Below are positions 24,618 to 32,679 of a stretch of 64,000 nt of DNA, piece by piece (position 1 is the first letter of the stretch; each line of letters starts with the position of its first letter). Origin of the DNA: Duganella levis (GTDB lineage Bacteria > Pseudomonadota > Gammaproteobacteria > Burkholderiales > Burkholderiaceae_D). The stretch lies in assembly GCF_009857605.1 (NCBI RefSeq), contig NZ_WWCT01000001.1:62001-126000 (forward strand), given 5' to 3'. The position numbers and the translations under genes are program-made. A model generated the notes under the pieces. It was not told where the DNA came from. It saw only the letters and a list, made by a program, of their open reading frames with translations, and ran no database searches.

Positions 24618-25276
24618 CGGCTCTTGGCGACCATATAGCCCAGGCCGCGCACGTTAACGATCACTTCCTGTCCCAGCTTGCGGCGCAGGCTGTGGATGTG
24701 CACCTCCACCACATTGCTGTCGATGTCGGCGGCATGGCCGTATAACAGCTGTTCAAGCTTGCCACGCGAGAAGATCATGCCGGGCCGCATCACCAATAAG
24801 TCCAGCAAGGTCCATTCCTTGCTGGTCAACACCAGTGGCTGGCCGGCGCGCGTGGCCTGGTGCGCGTCGGTATCGATCACCACGTCACCGTGCAGATACG
24901 CCAGCTGCTGGCGGCCGCGCGCGCGCCGCACCAGCGCCTGCACGCGTGCCAACAGCTCATCCAGATCGAAGGGCTTGACCAGGTAGTCGTCGGCCCCTGC
25001 GTTCAGGCCGCGCACGCGATCGGCGACGGTGTCGCGCGCGGTCAGGATCAGCACCGGCGTGTCGTGGCCGGCGCGGCGCAGCGTGGTCAGCACGTCGATG
25101 CCGTCCTGGCAGGGCAGGGACAGGTCGAGCAGCAGCGCATCGATCCGTTCTTCGGCCAGCGTCGCGACCACACCGGCACCGTTGCGATGCCAGGTGACCT
25201 GGATGCCGACGTGGCCCAGGGCCTGGCGTACGCTGTCGGCAATCAGCGCATCATCTTCGATCAACAGGACATGCAT
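24614..25276 (-). CDS. OmpR/PhoB-type response regulator
   Basis: Regulator of 220 residues. The receiver has LLIEDDALIADS, the phospho-acceptor Asp in LLLDLSLPCQDG and KPFDLDEL; the winged helix ends VVEVHIHSLRRKLGQE with GLGYMV. I chose ATG 25276, where MHVLLIEDD begins; a frame 33 bases longer would add a non-conserved start. QseB/TctD-like by sequence. It is divergent from pstS. YTTAAY half sites at 11-bp spacing lie 63-94 bases upstream, suggesting autoregulation. Confidence 0.93.
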   Translation of the reverse strand: MHVLLIEDDALIADSVRQALGHVGIQVTWHRNGAGVVATLAEERIDALLLDLSLPCQDGIDVLTTLRRAGHDTPVLILTARDTVADRVRGLNAGADDYLVKPFDLDELLARVQALVRRARGRQQLAYLHGDVVIDTDAHQATRAGQPLVLTSKEWTLLDLLVMRPGMIFSRGKLEQLLYGHAADIDSNVVEVHIHSLRRKLGQEVIVNVRGLGYMVAKSR

Positions 25277-25338
25277 GAATATGGATTTATATGAGTAAAA
25301 GCAGGCCAAATGCAGCTGCCGGAGTATGCCAAAATGTA

Positions 25339-25370
25339 CTTAACTCATCCTTAATTTTTGACCACTTAAC
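25339..25370. promoter_or_regulatory. CTTAA-type regulator box (11-bp repeat)
   Basis: CTTAAC at 25339, CTTAAT at 25350 (11-bp step) and a further CTTAAC at 25365. It resembles the box at 12370 upstream of the other two-component system and sits between this regulator and pstS. Confidence 0.6.
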
Positions 25371-25393
25371 CCTTGGCGGCAACTATATTTTGA

Positions 25394-25414
25394 ATGTCAC
25401 GCCGATGTCATAAA
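25394..25414 (+). promoter_or_regulatory. Pho box of pstS
   Basis: Two TGTCA units start exactly 11 bases apart (25395 and 25406), the spacing of PhoB half sites, followed by ATAAA. A possible -10 (TAGACT, 25422-25427) lies at the expected distance. The pstS ATG is 48 bases downstream of the box. Confidence 0.75.
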
Positions 25415-25458
25415 GCCTGCCTAGACTGCCCGCTTTTGACCACTGAAGGACACACACC

Positions 25459-26499
25459 ATGCAATTCAAATCCCTGCTGAAACCAGTCGCCGCTGTACTG
25501 AGCGCCACCCTGATGCTGCCAGTCCTGGCGGCCGACATGACCGGCGCCGGCTCGTCGTTCGTGTATCCGATCGCCACCAAATGGGCGGAGGCGTACAAGG
25601 CCGCCAGCGGCACCGGTCTGAACTATCAGTCGATCGGCTCGGGCGCCGGCATCAAGCAGATCAAGGCCAAGACCGTGGACTTTGGCGCTTCCGACATGCC
25701 GCTGTCGGCCGAAGAACTGGACAAAGAAGGCCTGGTACAGTTTCCGGTGGTAATGGGCGGCGTGGTGGCGGTGGTGAACCTGGACGGTATCGCGGCTGGC
25801 CAGCTGAAACTGAACGGCCCCGTGCTGGCCGGCATCTACCTGGGCAAGATCGCCAAGTGGAACGCGCCGGAAATCGTTGCGCTGAATCCGGGCGTCAAGC
25901 TGCCTGCCGACGACATCACCGTGGTGCACCGCGCCGACGGCTCCGGCACTTCCTTCCTGTTTACCGACTACCTGTCGAAAGTCGACGCCAGCTTCAAGAG
26001 CAGTGTCGGCGCCGGCACCGCCGTCAAATGGCCGGTGGGCGTGGGTGGCAAGGGCAATGAAGGCGTGGCCGCCAACGTGCAGCGCCTGAAGAGTTCGATT
26101 GGTTACGTCGAGTTCGCTTACGCCAAGAAGAACAAGATGGCCTACACCCAGATGAAGAACAAGGAAGGCCAGTTCGTGCAACCTGACGACAGTACTTTCA
26201 AGGCTGCGGCGGCCGGCGCCGACTGGGCTCATACGCCTGGCTTCGCCGTGGTGTCGACCGATCAGCCGGGCAAGGCAAGCTGGCCCATCACCGGCGCCAC
26301 CTTCGTCCTGATGCACAAGAACCAGGATGATGCCGCCAAGGGCAAGGAAGTGCTGAAGTTCATGGACTGGGCGTTCAAGAACGGCGCCGGCATGGCTACC
26401 GAATTGGATTACATCCCGATGCCGGCGCCGGTCGTGACCCTGATCGAAAACGCCTGGAAGGCACAGATCAAGGATGCCTCTGCTAAAGCTATTTGGTGA
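25459..26499 (+). CDS. pstS: Phosphate ABC transporter substrate-binding protein PstS
   Basis: Periplasmic phosphate receptor of 346 residues. A Sec signal (about 1-24, cleaved after LAA) is followed by the PstS fold: GAGSSFVYPIATKW, YQSIGSGAGIKQIK with the first phosphate-binding loop, FGASDMPL, and HRADGSGTSFLFTDYL with the Arg/Asp/Ser/Gly/Thr loop that holds phosphate. The C terminus (DYIPMPAPVV) is typical. No pstC, pstA, pstB or phoU follows; a convergent hydrolase gene does, so this is an orphan copy. A Pho box lies upstream. It may feed a PstCAB encoded elsewhere or act as a scavenging protein. Confidence 0.95.
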   Translation: MQFKSLLKPVAAVLSATLMLPVLAADMTGAGSSFVYPIATKWAEAYKAASGTGLNYQSIGSGAGIKQIKAKTVDFGASDMPLSAEELDKEGLVQFPVVMGGVVAVVNLDGIAAGQLKLNGPVLAGIYLGKIAKWNAPEIVALNPGVKLPADDITVVHRADGSGTSFLFTDYLSKVDASFKSSVGAGTAVKWPVGVGGKGNEGVAANVQRLKSSIGYVEFAYAKKNKMAYTQMKNKEGQFVQPDDSTFKAAAAGADWAHTPGFAVVSTDQPGKASWPITGATFVLMHKNQDDAAKGKEVLKFMDWAFKNGAGMATELDYIPMPAPVVTLIENAWKAQIKDASAKAIW

Positions 26500-26546
26500 T
26501 TCTCATGGCAAGGCGGCTTGGTGTGCGTTGATGGTGCGGCGAAGCG

Positions 26547-28112
26547 TTACAGCGACTCCAGCTGCTTGAGGGCGTTAGGGTCGCCTGGATGCAGTTCCAA
26601 TACGCGCTGATAGGCGCGCTTTGCCGCCTCGCGCTGGCCGTTGACCGCCAGCGCTTCCGCCAGGCTGTCCTGGGCGTTGAAGCTGGCAGGGAAGCGCTCG
26701 GCGGTCAGCTTGAGCACGGCCAGCGCGTCTGCCGGGCGACCGGCCGCCAGCAGGCGGTAGCCCCAGTCGTTCAGTTCGTCCTCCTGCCATGGCTGGCCCG
26801 GGTAACTGCGCTCGACGTCGGCGGCAGCCTGGGCCGCCTGTTCATAGCCGCGCGATTCCAAGGCAATACGCAGGCCGGGCACACCGCCCAGCGGCAGGTC
26901 GGGAATGTAGAGAGCGGCTAGTTTGTCGATCATGTCCTCCGGGTAGCTGCCGGTCAGGTTGGTGAGGATAACCACGCCGACCTTGTCTTCTGGGTAAAGG
27001 TAGAAGGCGGCACGGCCGCCACCGGTCATGCCGACCGCGCGATGGTCGCCGCGCTGCAGGATCTGCCAGCCCATGCCCCATTGACCGAGGCGCCCGCTGT
27101 TAAAGGCGACTGGCGTCCACATCAGGTTCAGCGTGGTGTCTTTCAGCATCTGGTTTTGTTGCAATGCGATCAGCCAGCGCGCCATATCGGTGGCGTCGCT
27201 GTTCATGCCGGAAGCGGCGTGGCGGAAGGGCGGGAAGCGCTCGGAGACGGCCGTGAGGGTGCGATTCCCGTCGGCCTGGAGTGACTCGGCGGCAGTGGGA
27301 GCAGGGTAGCCGTGCACCTTGGGGCCTGTCCACTGCCAGCGATAGGTGGGCGCCTTGCGCGGGATGACGCTGTAGGTATCGCCATAAGCGGTGCTGGTCA
27401 TGCCGGCCGCGCGCAACTGTTCATTCGCCAACGGGGCGTCCGGCGCGCGTCCCTCCAGCTGGTTGACGATGCGCTGCACCAGCATATAGTTGGTTTGGCA
27501 GTAGTGAAAGCGCGCACCCGGTGCGAACAAGGGAGCCTGCGTCCGCAGCCAGTCCCAGGCAGCTGCCTGATCGGTTTCCACGGTGGGCGCGCGCAACACA
27601 TCGGGCAGGCCGGAGGTGTGGCTCAGGAGTTGGCGGATGGTGACGCCGTGCCAGCTGGCCGGCAAGTCTTGCAGGTAGCGTTCGACCGGCGCCGTCAAGT
27701 CGAGCCGGCCCAGTTCCACCTCACGCATCGCCGCCACGCCGGTAAATGCCTTGGTGACAGAATTGATGGCGAACACCGTGTCGTCTGCCACCGGCACGCC
27801 GAATTCGACGTTGGCCGTGCCGTAGCTGCGCACCAGCGCGATGCGGCCATCTTTCACCACCGCCACCGCCATGCCGGGAATATGCAGCCGCGCCATTTGC
27901 GTGGCCACGTACTGGTCGACCTGAGCCGCCACCGGATCGGCAGCGGCGGCAATGCCGGCATTGGCCAGCAGCAGAAGCAGTGCCTTGGTCGCGAAGATGC
28001 CACCGTCCAGCAGGACGCGCGCCAGCGACTGCGTGATAGTCGCGATGTAGCGACCGCTCCATGCGATCAGTATTGTTCCCGACGACACGCCCACCTCCGC
28101 TGTTGTCCACAC
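26547..28112 (-). CDS. Class C beta-lactamase-like serine hydrolase with TPR tail
   Basis: Secreted or membrane-attached serine hydrolase of 521 residues as drawn. The catalytic SxxK is SVTK (INSVTKAFTG), the second motif YxN reads YCQ (HYCQTNYML), and a GGG-like third motif (GMTGGGRAAF) is present. The C-terminal 80 residues form a TPR-like helical repeat (ADALAVLKL, then REAAKRAYQRVLEL). The start is doubtful: the hydrophobic signal (KALLLLLANAGIAAAAD) lies about 40 residues in, so a later non-ATG start may be used. Such proteins act as esterases or peptidases; no beta-lactam resistance is implied. Confidence 0.85.
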   Translation of the reverse strand: MWTTAEVGVSSGTILIAWSGRYIATITQSLARVLLDGGIFATKALLLLLANAGIAAAADPVAAQVDQYVATQMARLHIPGMAVAVVKDGRIALVRSYGTANVEFGVPVADDTVFAINSVTKAFTGVAAMREVELGRLDLTAPVERYLQDLPASWHGVTIRQLLSHTSGLPDVLRAPTVETDQAAAWDWLRTQAPLFAPGARFHYCQTNYMLVQRIVNQLEGRAPDAPLANEQLRAAGMTSTAYGDTYSVIPRKAPTYRWQWTGPKVHGYPAPTAAESLQADGNRTLTAVSERFPPFRHAASGMNSDATDMARWLIALQQNQMLKDTTLNLMWTPVAFNSGRLGQWGMGWQILQRGDHRAVGMTGGGRAAFYLYPEDKVGVVILTNLTGSYPEDMIDKLAALYIPDLPLGGVPGLRIALESRGYEQAAQAAADVERSYPGQPWQEDELNDWGYRLLAAGRPADALAVLKLTAERFPASFNAQDSLAEALAVNGQREAAKRAYQRVLELHPGDPNALKQLESL

Positions 28113-28247
28113 GATCCGGCAACTATACCGCGAACTTCAATGTGTGCGAATCTTCCTGCTGCGGAACTTCTCGACGCTGCCTTGAAGCGGCTGGTTACGC
28201 CCCGAGCAGCCATTCGGAAACAGAGATACCCGCCCGAGATCCGGTCG

Positions 28248-28376
28248 CTAGACTAGCCCGAGCCGCTTTGCGACTTCGGCCGACGGAGCAAGGTTGCCGT
28301 ATTCCTCATTAAGCCACGATGAGACGGTCTTTGCGTCCCAAGGCCCTAACGGAGCTTTGTAGTCGTCGTGCTCATC
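28248..28376 (-). pseudogene. Small open remnant, unknown protein C terminus
   Basis: Forty-two protein-like codons (APLGPWDAKTVSSWLNEEYG, then NLAPSAEVAKRLGLV) end at a TAG at 28248. A TAA stands directly upstream in frame and the nearest ATG is out of frame, so there is no start. It looks like the end of a broken gene. The rest of 28113-28468 holds nothing recognisable. Confidence 0.3.
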
Positions 28377-28468
28377 TTAACTCTCTCGCCATGACAAATA
28401 GGATTTCTTAAAAAATAATAGTTCCGCATCAGTGAAGATAAAGTTGAGGTTGCCAGCTGAGCTGAACA

Positions 28469-28825
28469 TCAAAAACATGAATTCTGGTTGAACCGCTTGC
28501 CAACCGATCGCACCAAGCCGGTAGATGGTTCGATATTAAACACCACGTAGCGGCGCTGCGGGCAGACCAGTTCCAGCGATTTCTTGCTGCATTCGAGCAT
28601 GTCGGTCTTGCGCGTGCCTTGCGGGGTCGATACCGAGACGTCCCGATCGATGTACGGACGGCACTCGAAGCCGTGTTCTGTGGCGACCTTTCTGGCCGCG
28701 TCCATGGTCAGGCCGACCGCTTGCAGCTGGTCCGCTTCGGCCGCCAGCGTGGCGTCGGAAACGCGGGTAAGGGCGCATCCGCCCAGTAGCGCGCAGGCCA
28801 GCAGTGGCAACATCAAATGTAACAT
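28469..28825 (-). CDS. Small lipoprotein, unknown
   Basis: A 118-residue protein with a signal and lipobox (LLGGCALTR, Cys near 17). The mature part contains four cysteines (FECRPY, MLECSKK, LVCPQRR, NSCF) that could make two disulphides. No family recognised. The ATG at 28825 follows AGGAAAAAAG; a frame extending upstream to 28936 lacks a signal at its start. It stands alone among decayed genes. Confidence 0.75.
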   Translation of the reverse strand: MLHLMLPLLACALLGGCALTRVSDATLAAEADQLQAVGLTMDAARKVATEHGFECRPYIDRDVSVSTPQGTRKTDMLECSKKSLELVCPQRRYVVFNIEPSTGLVRSVGKRFNQNSCF

Positions 28826-28926
28826 CGTCTTTTTTCCTGGCTTTGTATTCGAGCTACGCAGTGTACTGGAAGAACCCACCGCACTGTACGCCGCCGTACC
28901 GTGCGCCAGAGCCACCAACGCGCGCT

Positions 28927-29100
28927 TCAACTCCAACGAGTCAAGAGCGCCTCATAACGGCGCTTCTGACCAAGATAGAACAGCATTGCAAAACAGCCGA
29001 AACCAACTCCTGCAATGTACTTCGTATCGCCACCGTAATGGGTCGCCATCCAGAATTCCACGCTCGACAAAAAAAGCCATGGTGCAGGTACGATGTACAT
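28927..29100 (-). CDS. Small membrane protein, possibly frameshifted
   Basis: A 57-residue frame begins MYIVPAPWLFLSSVEFW and continues with GVGFGCFAMLFYLGQKRRYE: two hydrophobic stretches and a basic end, protein-like in composition. The upstream repeat copy at 8640 encodes MKISFFKKKTIYIAPAPW in one open frame; here one base is missing in the T run, so the equivalent N terminus is out of frame. It is either a shortened gene using the internal ATG or a pseudogene. No family recognised. Confidence 0.4.
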   Translation of the reverse strand: MYIVPAPWLFLSSVEFWMATHYGGDTKYIAGVGFGCFAMLFYLGQKRRYEALLTRWS

Positions 29101-29174
29101 TGCATTTTTCTTAAAAAACTCATTTTCACTTTTTACTCAATCTTTTGGGCGAATTTTGTTGGTGCACGCGACCA
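29066..29174. repeat. Dispersed repeat, copy 2 (about 110 bp)
   Basis: Second copy of 8640-8750, same orientation, about 20.4 kb apart. It overlaps the 3' end of the tyrosine recombinase relic and the start of the small membrane protein. Confidence 0.8.
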
Positions 29175-29540
29175 GCCCCCGGTGCGCGTCCACGTGGCTA
29201 TATCAGGCATCAGTTTGTTCAGCCATTTCAAGCGTATTTCATCAAACCATTGATATGCTATCCGTGCATATTGCCTGGTTGAGATATGTGGGGATTTACC
29301 GATTCGGCTTGGGAATAGAAAATCGTTGTGCCGTAATCCGGCCGCATCAATCCATTCAAGCAGGCTTTTTCTGGTGCTGTCTATCGCGAGGTTGAAAAGT
29401 GCTAGATCTCGCCGGCGCCCGTAGATTTCAAGCCTGACCCGAATAGCCCAGACCTCACTGATGCGCAGCGGCGCCTTCTGACCCACTAGCTTACCTTGTT
29501 CCATGGCGCACCGCGCCCGGAAGCGGAAGTGTGTGTTCAT
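29133..29540 (-). pseudogene. Internally deleted tyrosine recombinase (integrase)
   Basis: A 135-residue frame begins like a complete transposon-type tyrosine recombinase (GQKAPLRISEVWAIRVRLEI, RRRDLALFNLAIDS). It then jumps from that point, where the catalytic Arg segment should follow, straight to SLLEWIDAAGLRHNDFLFPS and STRQYARIAYQW. About 45 central residues including the first catalytic Arg are missing in frame, and the C terminus with the HxxR and Tyr nucleophile is replaced by unrelated sequence. It cannot be an active recombinase. The frame remains open, so the deletion may be recent, or the product could still be made. Confidence 0.75.
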
Positions 29541-29642
29541 GATGGACCTCCTTGTGTTGGAGCTCCACTATGCGCTGCCGTCATCACTAGTGCATTCCTG
29601 CAGCGTTAGAATCTGAGGATTTTCCATCTAGGCAACAATGCT

Positions 29643-29948
29643 ATGCTAGCCCATCGCCGCCAATCGGCCAGTAGAGGACGAATCGGAAAACGACATATTT
29701 ATGAAGACGGGCATTTAGCAATTACAAATAACGGTTTTGAGAACGCACTACAGGTCAGCAATGCCACTGGTGCGACTGTCTGGTGTGGCGTTGGCGTGCT
29801 GTCCGAGGGCGAGTTTGAGTCGCATACCGGGGCAGCTGTTTCGCGGTTCACCTATTCAATCGACGACGGGGATGACCTTAAGGGTGCCCCTGATACCATC
29901 CGAGAACATCATCCATCTGCTGTAATTTGTGTAGAAGCACACACCTAA
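29643..29948 (+). CDS. Hypothetical protein, doubtful
   Basis: A 101-codon frame with a balanced amino-acid composition (ENALQVSNATGATVWCGVGV, FTYSIDDGDDL). No domain recognised and no clear ribosome site at the ATG. The surroundings are decayed genes, so it may be a fragment. Codons are less GC-rich at third positions than in neighbouring core genes. Confidence 0.35.
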   Translation: MLAHRRQSASRGRIGKRHIYEDGHLAITNNGFENALQVSNATGATVWCGVGVLSEGEFESHTGAAVSRFTYSIDDGDDLKGAPDTIREHHPSAVICVEAHT

Positions 29949-29994
29949 CCACGCGCTTCCGGCCAGAACGGACAGATGCCCATAGGAGAAGAAC

Positions 29995-30099
29995 ATGATT
30001 AGTGTGCCCCTGTACTGGCACCAGTGGAATATTCAGACGCAGGTTACGCGTGTGTTGCGCACTGCCATTGTTGGCACGGCGCAGCGCTTGCTGGCTTAG
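29995..30099 (+). pseudogene. C-terminal fragment of an ArgP-type LysR regulator
   Basis: Thirty-four codons, MISVPLYWHQWNIQTQ and VTRVLRTAIVGTAQRLL, match the end of the effector domain of ArgP/LysG regulators (VPLYWxxW, then helices). The upstream 260 residues are gone; a TAG lies four codons before the ATG. By chance or otherwise a good AGGAGA site precedes the ATG. Confidence 0.5.
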
Positions 30100-30126
30100 C
30101 ACACGGCAGCCCGGCGCTTGACGGTC

Positions 30127-30879
30127 TCAGCGGTTTTTGTCCGCGCTCAGCATCAGATCGACCGACTTGCCGAGCTGGCGCAACATGAAGTCCGGGGCGA
30201 GCCGGCTGGCGATTTTCAGGATGTTGCTCAGGCCCGGCCGGATCTCCGCCACATCGGCAGCCAGCCCGGCGATGGCGCGCTTGGCCAGGGTCGCCACCGG
30301 CATGGGCACCAGCCCGCCCACGTCCTCCTTGGTGAAGTCATTGTGGAACAGCGGCGTCTCGGTGGCCGGCGGCGCCAGCTCGAATACCCGCACGCCGCTG
30401 TTTTTCAGCTGTGCCCGCAGCGACAGCGTGTACGAGTGGATCGCCGCCTTGGTCGCGGAGTAGACCGGCGAGATCGGCATGGGCACGAACGCCAGTCCCG
30501 ACGAAACGTTGACGATTGCCGCGTTGGCCTGGTTTTTCAGCATCGGCAAAAACTGCAAATTTGTCCAGATGGTTCCGTTCAGGTTGGTTGTGACCTCGCG
30601 CGTCGCGTCTTCCAGCGTCGCGCCGCGCTTGTGCAGGTTGAGTTTGCGCATGATGCCGGCACAGTTGATCAGCATGTTCATGCCGGGATGGCTGGCAGCA
30701 ATGTGCTCGTGCAGCGCGGTGTGCACGCCGGGCAGCTGCGCGCGCACCGCCTCCAGCTTGGCCGCATCACGGCCGGTGATGATGACCGTATTGTTCAAAG
30801 CGATCAATTGCCTGGCCAGTTCGAGGCCGATGCCGGAGCTGCCGCCGGTGATCAGGATGGTGTTGTCGTGCATTTTCAT
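30127..30879 (-). CDS. Short-chain dehydrogenase/reductase (DltE-like)
   Basis: NAD(P)-dependent oxidoreductase of 250 residues with a Rossmann fold. The cofactor motif GGSSGIG lies at about 12-18, NCAGI near 92, the catalytic Ser in VNVSSGLAF and the YSATK active site. It resembles DltE/YdfG-type enzymes of unknown substrate. It is divergent from an AraC-type regulator (now frameshifted), a common pairing in which the regulator controls the dehydrogenase. Start ATG 30879 has GGAAGAT-like spacing only, and a second ATG six bases downstream is possible. Confidence 0.92.
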   Translation of the reverse strand: MKMHDNTILITGGSSGIGLELARQLIALNNTVIITGRDAAKLEAVRAQLPGVHTALHEHIAASHPGMNMLINCAGIMRKLNLHKRGATLEDATREVTTNLNGTIWTNLQFLPMLKNQANAAIVNVSSGLAFVPMPISPVYSATKAAIHSYTLSLRAQLKNSGVRVFELAPPATETPLFHNDFTKEDVGGLVPMPVATLAKRAIAGLAADVAEIRPGLSNILKIASRLAPDFMLRQLGKSVDLMLSADKNR

Positions 30880-30960
30880 GGTGAAGATTCCTTGCGTGGG
30901 TGAGCGTTGCGATGTCGTCAGTGTCGCGCGGACCAGCCACGGAAGAAACGGGGAAACTTG

Positions 30961-30979
30961 CGGAATTCCTGCCTATTCC
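30961..30979. promoter_or_regulatory. Direct repeat ATTCCT, possible AraC operator
   Basis: ATTCCTGCCTATTCCTCC contains ATTCCT twice at a 10-base step in the gap between the dehydrogenase and the AraC-type gene. AraC-family proteins bind such direct repeats. Confidence 0.35.
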
Positions 30980-31052
30980 TCCAAATTGCCGGTGGGCCGT
31001 GGTGTGCAGGATGGGGTAGAATCGGGCGCTGGGTGATTTTTCCGGAGCGCCG

Positions 31053-31795
31053 ATGAGCGTCGAACTACAACAGGCGCTGGCCCGCTATATCGACGGCAAC
31101 GGCGGTGGCGATGGGCTGTTCCGTACCGCCATCGACGGCCTGACATTGATGCGCGCCAGCCATACATCGCTGCCGAACCACCTGATTTACCGCCCGGAAC
31201 TGTGCGTGGTCGTGCAAGGCGTCAAGTCGGTGATGCTGGGCGACGTGGCACTGGACTACCGCGAAATGCAGGCGCTGGTCGCCAGCGTCGAGTTGCCCGG
31301 TGTGGGCCGGGTACTGGAGGCCACCCCTGAGCGGCCTTTGCTGGTGATGGCGTTGGAACTGGACGTGCCGCTGCTGATCGAGACGATGCGGCAACTGCCG
31401 CCGGCGCCACCGTCCGGCGCCGACCATGGACTGGGACTGTACGTGGTCGACACCCGCCGCGTCGCCGACGCCTTGCATATGCTGCGCTGCGATTTCGCGC
31501 GGCCGGTGCGCATCGACGAGCTGGCCGTCACCGCCGGCATGAGCGTGTCGTCGTTCCACCATCATTTCAAGCAGTTGACATCGATGACGCCGCTGCAATA
31601 CCAGAAGCAGCTGCGGCTGCTGGAGGCCAAGCGGCTGATGGGGCCGAGAACGCCAACGTGACGCGTGCGGCGTTCCATGTCGGCTACGAGAGCGCGTCTC
31701 AGTTCAGTCGCGAATATGTGCGCATGTTCGGGCTGACGCCACGCCGTGACGCGCTCGCCGCCCGTACCTTGTACCGCATGCATGCCGCGCCGTGA
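31053..31795 (+). pseudogene. AraC-family regulator with a single-base frameshift
   Basis: Codons 1-202 encode an AraC_N sugar-type domain (about 25-175) and the first helix-turn-helix (MSVSSFHHHFKQLTSMTPLQ). After LEAKRLM the frame reaches a stop at 31659-31661. In the next frame the expected rest of the family continues without a gap: GAENANVTRAAFHVGYESAS, QFSREYVRMFGLTPRRD, ending at a TGA at 31793. Restoring one G in the GGGG run near 31640 gives a complete protein of about 247 residues. The second helix-turn-helix is thus lost if the sequence is right. A sequencing error in the G run is possible. It would regulate the divergent dehydrogenase. Confidence 0.85.
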
Positions 31796-31797
31796 GG

Positions 31798-32634
31798 TCA
31801 GTCCGGCGCGGCAGGAAGGCGCAGGCGCAAACGGCGGTTCAGGTTCAGCGCCTTGATGTCGGCGCCGTATGCTTCGTCGATCAGGCGGGCTTTGAGTCCG
31901 CTGGCTTCTGCTGCTTGCAAGGCGCGCTCGATGATGGGGCGATAATGGGCGACCGATGGACTCAGATAGAAGCCAAAGTCGGCCGGGTATTCCAATAGCA
32001 GGCGCGGTTCCACCGCCAGTTCGGGATGCGCGCGCGCCTCTGCCAGCACCTCAATCACGCCGCGCGGCAGATAGTCGACGTGGCGGTTTCCAGCCGTCAC
32101 CATCGCGTAAATCGTATTCCAGGGCGCGGCATGCTCGTACAGTGGCAAGCCGGCGCTCTTCCACACCCTGGCGTCGCCCCAGCCGGCGCCGAACCCGGCG
32201 ATCAGCCCGGTATGCTTTAAATCGCCCACGGAGCGGACTGGCAGGAAGGCGTCCGTGTCGGAGCGGCGTATCAGCAGCACGCGCTGGCCGATCAAGCCAT
32301 TCGTCAAGGCGTTCCGCACCGGCACCAGTTGTTTGTCGTTATCCTTTTCCTTTGACTGCATGCCGTAGAAAAGATTGATGTCGCCCCGGCCCAGCATCCA
32401 CCACATGCGGCGGGCAGGGATGTCCTTCACATACTGAATATGATAGGGCTGTTGAATCAACTTCAGCGACTCTTCCAGCAGACGAACGAAGTAGTCGGCA
32501 CGTCCATCCGACACCACGGCGATCCGTAATTCAAGCGGCGCAATGCTGGATGCCGGCACGGGCGCCGAGATTGAAGATGCCGATATAAACAGGGTGCAAG
32601 CGGCAAAACACATGCATCGCAGCTTGAAAATCAT
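31798..32634 (-). CDS. Periplasmic substrate-binding-like protein (SBP_bac_3 type)
   Basis: A 278-residue secreted protein with a signal peptide (about 1-23). The mature part (RIAVVSDGRADYFVRLLEES, DIPARRMWWMLGRGDINLF) follows the bacterial extracellular solute-binding family 3 pattern, but the typical ligand Arg-Asp motif is not obvious. Such orphan proteins in betaproteobacteria often sit beside regulators rather than ABC permeases. No permease or ATPase is adjacent. It follows the LysE gene by 45 bases on the same strand. Confidence 0.75.
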   Translation of the reverse strand: MIFKLRCMCFAACTLFISASSISAPVPASSIAPLELRIAVVSDGRADYFVRLLEESLKLIQQPYHIQYVKDIPARRMWWMLGRGDINLFYGMQSKEKDNDKQLVPVRNALTNGLIGQRVLLIRRSDTDAFLPVRSVGDLKHTGLIAGFGAGWGDARVWKSAGLPLYEHAAPWNTIYAMVTAGNRHVDYLPRGVIEVLAEARAHPELAVEPRLLLEYPADFGFYLSPSVAHYRPIIERALQAAEASGLKARLIDEAYGADIKALNLNRRLRLRLPAAPD

Positions 32635-32679
32635 TTCTGCGGCTCCAGGGGAAACCGGGATTGTAGCCTAACGCGGGTA

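Noticed and set aside
23322..25276. Identification of the second two-component system as PhoB/PhoR
   Set aside because: It neighbours pstS, but the kinase lacks a PAS domain and has a periplasmic sensor; sequence fits the QseBC/PmrAB group.
26547..28112. Antibiotic-resistance beta-lactamase
   Set aside because: SxxK and fold match the wider class C/esterase superfamily, but the YxQ variant and TPR tail are not those of AmpC enzymes.
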